From Poa pratensis (taxonomy: Eukaryota > Streptophyta > Magnoliopsida > Poales > Poaceae): 64,000 nucleotides of DNA. The notes under the pieces were generated by a model, which ran no database searches, was not told the origin of the DNA, and worked only from the letters and a program-made list of their open reading frames with translations. A program made the translations under genes and the position numbers. How positions within the stretch are numbered: position 1 is the first letter of the stretch; each line of letters begins with the position of its first letter. Of this stretch, positions 55,429 to 64,000 are shown one piece after another. Location of the stretch: the NCBI GenBank assembly GCA_947311845.1, contig CAMZMU010000111.1, forward strand, positions 21,226,261 through 21,290,260, in the 5' to 3' direction.

Positions 55429-56868
55429 TCACCTGCAGATCGTAAAAGATAAAGGTTTAAGAAACTGAAGATCAAATGGCTATACAAGTTTCGAGCTCAT
55501 CGATGCAGGCGACATGCGTCCGTACGTACCCGTGGTGGTAGCGGGAGGTGGTGGTGATGGGGAGGTCGTTGGCGGACATGGGGATGGAGATGGACAGCTG
55601 CGTCTCGCCCTCCAGCCCCATCCACGACCCCTTGCTCCCGGCCTTCTCGTGCGGCCACTCATCGAAGAAGGGCCGGAGAGACTTCTGCTCGTCGCACGAC
55701 GGCTTGTCGAGCCTCAGGTCGGTGCCCAGGAGGAAGCAGTGCTGCTGCCGCTCCTTCTCCTCGTTCTCCTGATCTTTGGAGCCGGACAGATCGATGGCGT
55801 ATGCCCCTCCCGAGTTGTTGTTGCCGTAGCCGCCGCCACCGTTGCACCCGGGGAAGAGCGGCGTGGGGTTGTGCTGCTGCTTGGGCTCCATGCCGCCCAG
55901 CTGCTTGAACTGCCACTGGCCGGCGCTGGCGTGGTGTTGGTGTTGGTGGTGCACGACGTCCCTGTCGGTGCTGTCGGTGAAGAAGGCGTGCTCGCCGCCG
56001 CCGTGCACCTCCTTCACGCTGTGCCCGTAGGCGTAGGTGTCCTTGCTGTGGTCCATGGTGGTGTAGTAGGACGGCGGCGGGTGCGTGTGGGTGGTTTCGA
56101 GGTGCAGGTGGAACGGGCTGACCTGCGCGGCCGCCGCAGCGTGCTGGTGGTAGGCACCGGCGGCTGCTGCTGCTGGCGGCCGGCGGAGGCGTATGGCCCG
56201 CCGTAGAGCGCGTGGTAGGGTGTCGCCTCGTGCGTGACCGCGCGGTGGTAGGAGGGAGCAGGCGACGAAGTCGTCGTAGCGACGGTGACGGCGGAGTGGA
56301 CGTTGGAGGAGGAGGACGAGGCGGAGGAGGAAGGCGGCGGGGGCGTGGCCAAGGACATTTCCACAGGCTTTCTTGAACGGTTCTTGCCGCGGTGCATGTG
56401 CTTCTCGCAGTACTTGGAGTCCGGGTACGCCTCCTTGGAGCAGCGCCACTTCTTGCCGTCCGTCCGCCGGCACCGCCCCGGCTCCGGGTCCTCCGCCTTC
56501 CGGCCGAACCCCATGCCGAAGCAACCCCACCCAACTGCAACGCCATGAGTAAGCTAGCACGTCAGTATCAACACAACTCGTAGATGAATGTTAGGGAATG
56601 GAAATGAGTTCTCTTGTGAATACGTACGTGCGGCCTGGGGAGGGAAGCCGAGGGAGGGGGAGGTGGCGAGGGCGGAGTCGAGGAGGAAGCTGCGGCGGAG
56701 CGGGAGAAGGAGGTCGGAGGGGATGGGCACGCCGGAGGCCATGTACTTGTAGATGAGCGCCTGGTGCTCCAGCTCCTGCCACTGCGACGCCGTGAACGGG
56801 CACCTCCCGCCCCCGACGCCGCCGCCTGGCCCAACACCGCCCCCCGCGCGACCGCCCAGCATCATCAT
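55429..56868 (-). CDS. GRF: Growth-regulating factor (GRF1/GRF2-like) with QLQ and WRC domains, one frameshift
   Basis: Transcription factor that works with GIF co-activators to promote cell proliferation. Exon 1 (56628-56868) encodes a Gly-rich start and the QLQ domain ([20 protein letters not shown], residues about 22-58). Exon 2 (55530-56534) begins [20 protein letters not shown] and continues with the WRC domain ([20 protein letters not shown] then [16 protein letters not shown]3H zinc motif and nuclear signal). The C-terminal half has [12 protein letters not shown] and [16 protein letters not shown] blocks ([12 protein letters not shown]). A 97-bp intron and a four-base last exon end it after YHHG. 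A one-base frame change lies near 56176-56190, after QQQQ. Everything downstream is conserved in the next frame. Rice GRF1/2 are the closest I recall. Likely repressed by miR396. Confidence 0.88.
56359..56380 (-). promoter_or_regulatory. miR396 target site in the GRF coding sequence
   Basis: The plus strand begins TTCCACAGGCTTTCTTGAAC, the sequence of grass miR396 itself, so the GRF mRNA (minus) is complementary over its length. It lies just after the WRC domain, where all miR396-regulated GRFs carry the site. Confidence 0.9.
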
Positions 56869-57325
56869 CTCGACGACACGTACCCGCCCGGCTGGCGCCG
56901 CACGAACACAGCAACCTAGCTAACACGGCGATATGCCGATCGGAGCGGTGGTTGTGGTGAGTGTTGAGGGCGGGGTGGTGGTGAGTGGAGGTGAGCACTC
57001 TGTGAGGCTGGGAGCCCGGGGGGTTTTGTAGCGGGAGGACGGAGGGGCTGACGCGCGGGTTCAAACCCTGCGTGCCAAGCAGGAATAAGTGCGCGGGTCG
57101 GGGTAACGTGGGATTTGTCAGAACGGAGGCTTCACGCACGTCCTCACCGGCTGATGCTCTCCGTCGACCATCGCTGACGAGCTAGGGTGTCCAGGGGTAT
57201 TGCCCGTTCTGTCAATGGTCTTTTGGGCCACGGATAACAGTACAAGCCGTCCTATCTCTGCCGTTTCTAAGCTCTAGTCACACCGGTGTATTTTGTTGAA
57301 GTTTTTTTACGGATTTGCTCAGTCG
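56869..57325. other. GRF 5' flank
   Basis: GC-rich region upstream of the GRF ATG, presumably promoter and 5' untranslated leader. ORF 57139-56591 minus overlaps the GRF first exon in another frame and is not considered real. Confidence 0.5.
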
Positions 57326-57487
57326 CAGTTGACTGTTTTTTTCTGAAGTCTTAGTCACTTAATAGAAAAGTGCAACCACAGTTCAAAGAAAAATGCAATT
57401 TCACTTCTCTCAACAGAAAAGTGCAACTTTTTTGAACTGCAGTTACACTTTTCTAACATGACTGAGACTTAAGAAAAAATCAGTCCA
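57326..57487. mobile_element. Foldback MITE-like sequence
   Basis: Inverted arms: the left CTGAAGTCTTAGTCACTTAA / AGAAAAGTGCAAC part pairs with the right GTTACACTTTTCT / GACTGAGACTTAAG part, with some mismatches. About 160 bp, non-coding, roughly 450 bp upstream of the GRF start. Confidence 0.45.
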
Positions 57488-58715
57488 CCAAGACTTTTTT
57501 AGCAACATTGACGAGGACTTCAAATCGATATAAGGGGGCAAAAAAATTCTACTTTTTCTAAGAGTGAACACCAAAAGTTATATCAAATGTTTTTTTAACG
57601 GGTGTATCAATGTGAAATCTGTTTAAAAAGCCATTACAAGGTTTGCAGTAGCCAATGCTCCAAAAAATCAAAAAAAAAATCAACAACACGCACCAAACAA
57701 ATATTTATCGCAGGTAGGATAACGACATTGTTGACCGGACATCCGCATGACCATGCTGAAACTTGTCACCGCTTTCGCCTAGCGTGGTCACTCTTGAAGA
57801 GCCTGGAGGACGTCTTCAAGGATACAGTGATGCATACCAAGCTAGACAGAAGGTTTAACCCTTCTAGCATGGATCCATTGACCAACTAGACACCATAAAA
57901 GTGAGAAAACCACCATTAGAAATTATTCGGAATGTGGCCATCATAATTGCTTGTGAGGACAAAGATTCGAACCGAATTAAGCCCTTGTTACTTATGATGC
58001 CACAAAGTCCAATTTAAGTAAAGAAATGCAAAAAAAATGATTTCTTCGTCCGCGCAAATAGATTTTGTACTATATGAACATCTGTTTAATTAGTTATGCG
58101 AAGGTAGGACAAGAAGGGGGGAGGTGATGCTGAACCCAGGGTGGAAGTGAACCGAGTATCAGGTTGCCGTCGTATCTCATCGTTGTTTTTCTTCATATTT
58201 TTCCTTCTCTAAACATTCCCAAGTCGTGAAATAATCATGAATATAAGTCATGATGTATCAAGTATACCCAAAAAAATATCTAAAATGGCACAAACGTTCG
58301 TCCGTAAAAAAAACTTATTTGTTTTGCTTAAAAGGAATTTCGTGGGAATTGCAGAGTTTCTATTTCTTAGGATTTTGTTTTAAATATTTGTTTCAGTTTT
58401 CGGACGGGAAGTCATCAATACTTTACATGCAGCTACATATAATTTGTTTTAACCTAAGATGTTTATTTTTTTCATTGTTTCGATGTTAATTATGGCATGC
58501 ATCTATTCCTTTTGGAATTTATTGTGTTTTTTCAGGGGTGCAACCACACATCTTGTATTATAAATGCTTGTGTTCAGAAATTATGTAAAACTTATATGGC
58601 ATGCTATTCTAATCCTTCAGTGTTCTTATTTATGTGTTTTCTAAGTTTATGAACCAAAAAGAAGTTATCATGTTTTGTCATATACAATTGTTGTCTTAGA
58701 CGCCAATCTTTATTA
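57488..58715. other. AT-rich intergenic DNA, no gene seen
   Basis: Small ORFs at 57602-57889 and 58250-58489 (plus) have no recognisable domain and contain stretches such as KKSKKKS from A-rich DNA. Confidence 0.5.
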
Positions 58716-58717
58716 TA

Positions 58718-59060
58718 TTTGTTAGAAGTATAATATGTGGAGATATTGGAATACTCTAGAGTTAGAGATAGACTCGGTTTGAACCTAGCATGACTTGCCT
58801 TGTACTCCAATCCTCTACCCCTTTGTACCTCTATATAAACCCCACGAGGGTCCAAGCAATATAACACAAAATATTAGGGATCAACAATTTCTATATGGTA
58901 TCAGAGCCAAGAGGTCTCGAGTTCGAGACCCCGCTCACGCGGATTAAAAAAAGAAAAGGAAAAAAAGATCATGCGGCCCGTTCCTATCCCACGCTAAGGA
59001 CTAAAATAGCCTAGACGTGAGGGGGAGTGTTGAATATAAATATATTGCCTAGCCCCTTTC
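58718..59060 (+). mobile_element. TRIM-like short LTR element remnant (copia-type)
   Basis: A short LTR-like segment starting TGTTAGAAG (about 58718-58891) is followed by the primer site TGGTATCAGAGCC (58896-58908, initiator tRNA-Met type). About 120 bp later comes a purine tract GAGGGGGAG and TGTTGAATATAAATAT, a new LTR-like start. The two LTR starts do not match well, so the element may be recombinant. There is no coding capacity. A palindrome GGTCTCGAGTTCGAGACC sits just after the primer site. Confidence 0.5.
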
Positions 59061-59369
59061 CATCAGTTCGGACTTTTGGTCTAGATGGCTAGTGCAGCAA
59101 TTCTATAATATTCTCAAGAGTTTTCATTGCCATTCAACTATGTAGGTATGATTTAGTCTTTGGGAGGGGTCAAACTAGTTGTTGCGTGAAATTCATAAGA
59201 AGCATGATGATGATTATACGCCCAAGGTGTTGAATAGCTCGCTACATCTCTTATGGAAAGCTAGGCTGTAGGAGCAAATACCAGAATGTGGACAAATAGA
59301 GACCGAGCTTCAGAGAGCATTTTATTTTGCAATTTTTTAAAATAATATTTTAAAGTTTTTTTTCTTGAA

Positions 59370-59840
59370 AACAAACTTGGATGTGGACAATGTGTATTCT
59401 ACCAACGTCTAAAATTGCAACTAAAAATATCTTATATAAGGTGACCGATGGCATCTATACAAGGTGGGCGACATTTGTGAAGGCAATTTCCAATCCTTTA
59501 GGCAACAAAGTTTGTTGGTTTGCCTCTGAACAGGAGAGTGCCACAAAGGGTGTCGAGCGGGCATTTGGAGTCCTCCAATCTTGGTTTGTTATTATCCGGT
59601 ACCCCACTCTGACATGGTTGAACGAATAGATTTAGGAGGTGAGGAATGCGTGTGATGATTATCGAGAGTGAGCGCGTGAATCCAGTGCATGATCCTCTTC
59701 TATATTACTTTCAGGGTTCTCTAACCGATGTTGGTCACCTGTTGACGATAGATTTTGTTGATTTCCTCGCCATGTATATGAAAATTCGGGATCAAAATAT
59801 TCATCATGAACTTCGAAAATATGCCAGACATTTGTGAGCG
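59370..59840 (+). pseudogene. PIF/Harbinger transposase fragment
   Basis: The plus strand encodes LYKVTDGIYTRWATFVKAIS, GVERAFGVLQSWFVIIRYP, then in the next ORF MIIESERVNPVHDPLLY. These are the consecutive C-terminal blocks of plant Harbinger DDE transposase, including the conserved E/R-A-F-G segment. A stop (TAG after WLNE) and a frame change interrupt it, and the N-terminal half is absent. Confidence 0.7.
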
Positions 59841-60579
59841 CGGAGATTGGCCACCGCGGGATAGTTGAACTTCAATTTTTTAAATTGTATGAATATTTTC
59901 TTTTTTATTTCTAATTATTGTGAAACTTTATTTTATGTGTTAAAAACCTTGTATCATTCAAATAATTTGATTTGTATTACTAACATTTGTTTGGAATCTC
60001 TCTCAAATTTTAGGACGGAGGGACAGCTTATGGGAGAAGCCGCCGAAAAAACTGGACGGCGGCGAGGCAAGGCTTTGGCTTTGGCTTTGGCTTCGGTAGT
60101 GTATGCGGTAGCTGGTGAAATGCAGAGTCGGGGTTTTGTTTAGGTTCGTAGTCAATTTCGGCAATGCTTGGGTGGTGTGAGGGTCCCCCTGCGCGTGGAT
60201 GCTGCCACGGCGGCACCACCTCTCTGAATATTAATACCCACAGTTGTTAATATTATTATTGACTGCAAACGGTGCAGGCTGCAGGTGGCGAGAGACAGGC
60301 AGATTCTGACACCGCACGCAGATAGCCTGCAGCCACCCACCCCACTCCACCTTCACACACACACACTCACTCACTCACTTCCAAGAGAAAATATCGCTGG
60401 AGTACACGTACACACGCAGTGGTTAATAGATACACTCGTGGGTAGTAGGCCAGCGGATACTCGTACTGTTGCTCAGCAGTCACATGAGATGGACGAGATA
60501 CATACGCCCATCGTGCAATACCAAGGGCTGCATATCAGACGGGTCGCGCCCGTCTCCTCTCCTTCGTCCCTAAGAGGAG

Positions 60580-61283
60580 AGGCGATTTTCTGAAACCCGC
60601 CGGGTCAACCCACCTCGCCGCCGCGGATCCGGCTGTTTCCTCCCCTCCGCCGGCTGCTTCGGCAGCGGGAGGGTGGGGGAACGCCGGATCTCGGTGTGTA
60701 CATAGTGTAGGGTTAGCTGGGCTCTTTGCCGGCGGCGCTCTGGAGGCGGGGGTGCGGCTGGTGGTGGTGGTTTTGGTGGCGGCGCTCCTCCCCTTCGCCG
60801 GCGGTGTTCTTCGGAGCCTCGCCGTGGAGCGGCCGTCTCCTTCGTGCTCGCAGCCCCTGGGGGCTGCCGTGCGCGTCTTCCCCGACCCCAGGCTGGATCC
60901 GAGGCGACGGATCTGGTGGCTGGGGCCGCGGGCGGATCCGTGGGCTCGCCGAGCTCTTCTTCTTCTTCCGGCAACGGCGACGAGGGCGGCCGAGGCAAGG
61001 TGGATCGGAGGGGCTAGGGGGGCGCTCGCCCGGGTCGATCATCGACAACAGCTCCGCCGCGGCGCGGCGGACGGTCACGGCGGCGTCTCTCATAGGGCAA
61101 TGTTTTCCCTGGAAGCGGCAAGACGGCGGCTGGTTCCCCTCGTCTCCGGCGACGGCGGCGGTGAAGTGCTCGAAGCTTCTGGATCCTTCTCCCCTTCGTA
61201 TTGTACTTTCTTTGTATTTTGTCTGTGTACTGTGTATGTGGACGGCTGAATATACGGAGGTTTGGATGTGTCAAAAAAAAAAA
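60580..61283 (+). mobile_element. Second copy of the GC-rich non-LTR retroposon, with A tail
   Basis: It shares CACCTCGCCGCCGC, CCCTCCGCCGGC and GGTGTGTACATAGTGTAG with the element at 36397-37070 and also ends in a run of A (about 61272-61283). No clear target duplication was found by eye, so the 5' end is approximate. ORFs in it are not conserved as protein. Confidence 0.5.
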
Positions 61284-62069
61284 ATATTCAGCAGATGCTG
61301 TACACTCACTCTCACTTGCATGCATTTGTATGACGTACAGGTACGCACGAAAACGATGGGTACCTGAACCTGAACCCAACTGAGCTGAGAGCAGCTCGTG
61401 GAGTGAGGTTTTGGTTCTACCTTTATCTCTCTAGGTTGCTTTGGTCTGAGTAGTAGGTGTAGCTGGGCTAGGGTAGGTTGGGGGACAGGCAGCGCCCATC
61501 CATCTGTGAAGTCTGCAGGCTGCAGCATGGCTGCTGTGCTCTTCTGCCTTTTGTTGCTGCGGTCTCTGACATAAACAAAGAAGGCTTCTCTCTCTCTACC
61601 TCCGTTGAGTCATCTTTGTCACTGTGCACACAAGTGTGTCCGTTCAATTTCAACTTCAAAGAAGGCAAAGCTGCCTTCCTCCCTGAGCTAAAGAAAAGCA
61701 AATGGTAAAAGAAGACGGACGGCCAGCCAGCCAGAAGATCAAACTCCTCCTACATGTGTGTGTATGCGTGCGCCTGCCAGTGACGGTCAAGTGACACAGC
61801 AGAAGAGGAGACGTAAAGATGAGGAGAGCGAGCGTAGCAGCAACTTGCACCGTACGCTCGCACCACAGCCCGCAGGCTTTTCGGTACTGTTCGTGCATGC
61901 CGCCTGCCATTTCCGCTCCATGTGTTCCCACCCACATTGCCTGTGTGTGCCTGGTTTCTTCTTCTTTTCGCCGATAGATTTCCTTTTTTCTCGTCATTGT
62001 ACGTGTATGTGTCCAAGCTCCCTATTGCTCACCGTCTTCAAATCCACAACCATGTGTGAGAGAATCTCT
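61284..62069. other. Intergenic DNA, no gene seen
   Basis: Mixed composition with short ORFs on both strands and no motif. Ends at the poly(T) of the LINE. Confidence 0.45.
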
Positions 62070-64000
62070 TTTTTTTTTGATAAAAGGATTTTTATTATTT
62101 CAAAATTTTGAATATTACACCCGGACTCTACATAACTAGGATACACACATCACCAACAAGTTCACAAGTCTCCGAATAACAAAATAAAAAGACGAATGAG
62201 AAATTGTAAAGTCGCCTATGGTGATGGAGGGCAGATCCGAAGATTATGTTGCCATCCATGGTGAGAAAACGACTCTTTCGCCGCAGCCTCCAACCGTGAA
62301 GACACCTCCAAAAACAGGTCGCGATGCTCCACACGCTGTAGGGACGACCATAATCGGAGCGTAGTTGTGCACCGGTAGATAACCTGCATAAGAGAAGAAT
62401 TTTTATCATTAAAAACCTTATCATTTCTACATAGCCATAGCGACCAAATAACGGCAATCGCTCCCACCCTAATAAGAAGGTTGAACCTAAGATCCACACC
62501 GTTTAGCCAATTGCCGAAAATATTCGGAACGCTACGTGGGGGGTATAAGGTTGAGCCTATCTGGATGACTGACCATATAGATCTAGCAAATTTACACTGG
62601 AAGAATAAATGCTTTATAGTCTCGTCATGATGACAAAAGACACATTTTTTACTTCCGTGTCAATTGCGTTTTGCAAGGTTATCCTTACTAAGAATTACCC
62701 CTCGACGAAGATACTACGCAAACACCTTAGTTTTTAGCGGGATCTTCATCTTCCAAATTTTCTTATTATTATCAACTGGTACATCAGGTTGGATTAACAC
62801 TTTATACATAGAATCAACCGAGAATTTACCATTCTTGTTGAGATTTCACTGAAATTTATCTTATCCCTGCGTCAACTGGACAGAATCCAGTCGCATTAAC
62901 AAAGCATTCCAGGATGCTTGCCTAGGGCCAAATAGACTTCATCCGAAAGAGACATTCGGTGGGGAAGTTCCCATCACCTTAGCGAGTGTATCGCCTTTGT
63001 GTCGCACAATATTGTACAAAGCCGGATATTGTTCACTGAGAGTGGCCTGACTCAGCCATTTATCCTCCCAGAACCTAATCTCAGAACGATCCTTAATTAA
63101 GAAAGACCCACGTGGGAAGAAAAACTTCTTCGTAGGCATGGCCAGCCCAGAAATGCGAATCTCCGGATTTTCAAAGAACCTGAGATGTCGCTTGTGAGCC
63201 CACATACTTCCTCCTAAGTATGGTTTGCCAAACCCCATCTTCAATAAGAAGCTTGAAAGATCCATTTTCCAAGTAGGGCCCTATGCTTTACCTCTAGATC
63301 ATGAATTCTGAGTCCACCTTGATCTTTTGGACGGCAAACCACACTCCACTTAGCCAGTCGATATTTTCTTTTCTCACTATCACCTTGCCAGAAGAATCTT
63401 GATCGGAAATAATCCAACCGTTTTAAGACTCCTTTTGGAAGTTGGAAGAATGAAATCATATAAAGTACCATGTTAGTTAGTACTGAATTTATGAGAACCA
63501 ATCTTCCTCGCAAGGATAATAGTTTGCCTTTCCAGCTATTTAACCGAATTTGAAGTCTCTCCTTCACCTGTTTCTATTCAGCATTTGTAAGCCTCCGATA
63601 ATGAATTGAAATACCCAAATAATTCATAGGAAATTGGCCTTGACCGCAGCCGAATAAATCAGCATACAAGGAGGCATCATCTTGAGCCTCGCCAAAGCAA
63701 AACAATTCACTTTTATAGAAGTTTATCTTTAGACCCTATAATTGCTCGAACGCCGAAAGAATTAACTTTAAATTTCGAGCTTTTTCGATGTCATGTTACA
63801 TAAATAGAATTGTATCGTCGGCATATTGAAGAATTGATAAGCCACCATCAACTAGATGTGGGATCACTCCTTCAATTTGGCCATCAGCCTTTGCGCGTTC
63901 AATCGTGACCGCCAGCATATCAGCCACTATATTAAATGGTATTGGCGATAATGGGTCACCTTGTCTAAGCCCCTTTTTGGTCTGGAAGTATCTGCCAATG
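62070..64000 (-). mobile_element. LINE (L1-type) ORF2, 3' part, running out of the window
   Basis: Minus strand. Near 64000 the reading begins in reverse transcriptase (KKGLRQGDPLSPIPFNIVAD), then LSILQYADDTILFM with the catalytic YADD (about 63790-63840). It continues through FPMNYLGISIHY, LNSWKGKLLSLRGRLVLINS, KYRLAKWSVVCRPKDQGGL and the C-terminal zinc-binding region (about 62850-62600). It ends in poly(A) (poly(T) on plus at 62071-62080). At least two stops (for example after ILFM) and several shifts show that this copy is dead. It would have encoded endonuclease plus reverse transcriptase for target-primed copying. Confidence 0.8.

Noticed and set aside
55514..56546. ORFs of 230 (plus) and 295 (minus) codons over the GRF gene
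   Set aside because: They are other frames of GRF exon 2. The QLQ/WRC domains and miR396 site define the real gene.

Overview
This window is nuclear DNA from a large-genome grass, most probably a member of the Triticeae (wheat, barley, rye or Aegilops group). The evidence is the density of nested transposons, Stowaway/mariner termini beginning CTCCCTCCGT, a tRNA-like SINE of the grass Au type, Helitrons with grass-type ends, a CACTA element with ACCGCTGGCGG subterminal repeats, and a rice-like growth-regulating factor gene. Most of the 64 kb is transposon-derived. I see no rRNA, tRNA, CRISPR or prokaryotic feature.

Layout. 1-13.1 kb: a decayed minus-strand gene for a CCHC zinc-knuckle protein of the DUF4283-like type, cut in two by a 9.56-kb Gypsy-type LTR element (2005-11562, minus, TSD TTGGG). 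The element has gag, protease and an ATHILA-like ORF, but I see no reverse transcriptase or integrase. 13.6-17.5 kb: two PIF/Harbinger transposase remnants around a truncated CACTA element, then a Helitron 3' end. 18-20.8 kb: Stowaway, Harbinger-type and foldback MITEs. 21.1-24.1 kb: a broken RPA70 (replication protein A large subunit) gene. 24.7-27.8 kb: LINE remnants. 27.9-35.5 kb: a 7.6-kb hAT-type element (8-bp TSD) carrying two whole Helitrons and a 138-bp tandem repeat. 35.9-37.1 kb: a small GCK-like gene whose TATA box and ORF are separated by a retroposon. 38.5-40.4 kb: an intact six-exon Borealin-like gene. 42.0-42.3 kb: two last exons of an unidentified membrane-anchored protein. 42.5-52.4 kb: a 9.95-kb mariner element with a two-exon transposase whose intron holds a 5.5-kb copia element. 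52.8-53.1 kb: a SINE. 55.4-56.9 kb: a GRF transcription factor gene with QLQ and WRC domains and a miR396 site. 58.7-59.0 kb: a TRIM-like remnant. 59.4 kb: a Harbinger remnant. 62.1-64.0 kb: the 3' part of a LINE.

The probable host genes are GRF (cell proliferation in growing organs), the Borealin-like protein (chromosomal passenger complex, cell division) and the GCK-like gene. RPA70 and the zinc-knuckle gene look dead. GRF has one frameshift, and the two Gypsy LTRs appear to differ only by 1-2 bp indels. Some frame breaks here may therefore be consensus errors rather than mutations.

The least explained structure is in the copia element, 46.2-48.1 kb: at least ten hairpins of unrelated stem sequence that all present CGTTGG (CCAACG in element sense) in the loop. 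It is described as the lead finding.
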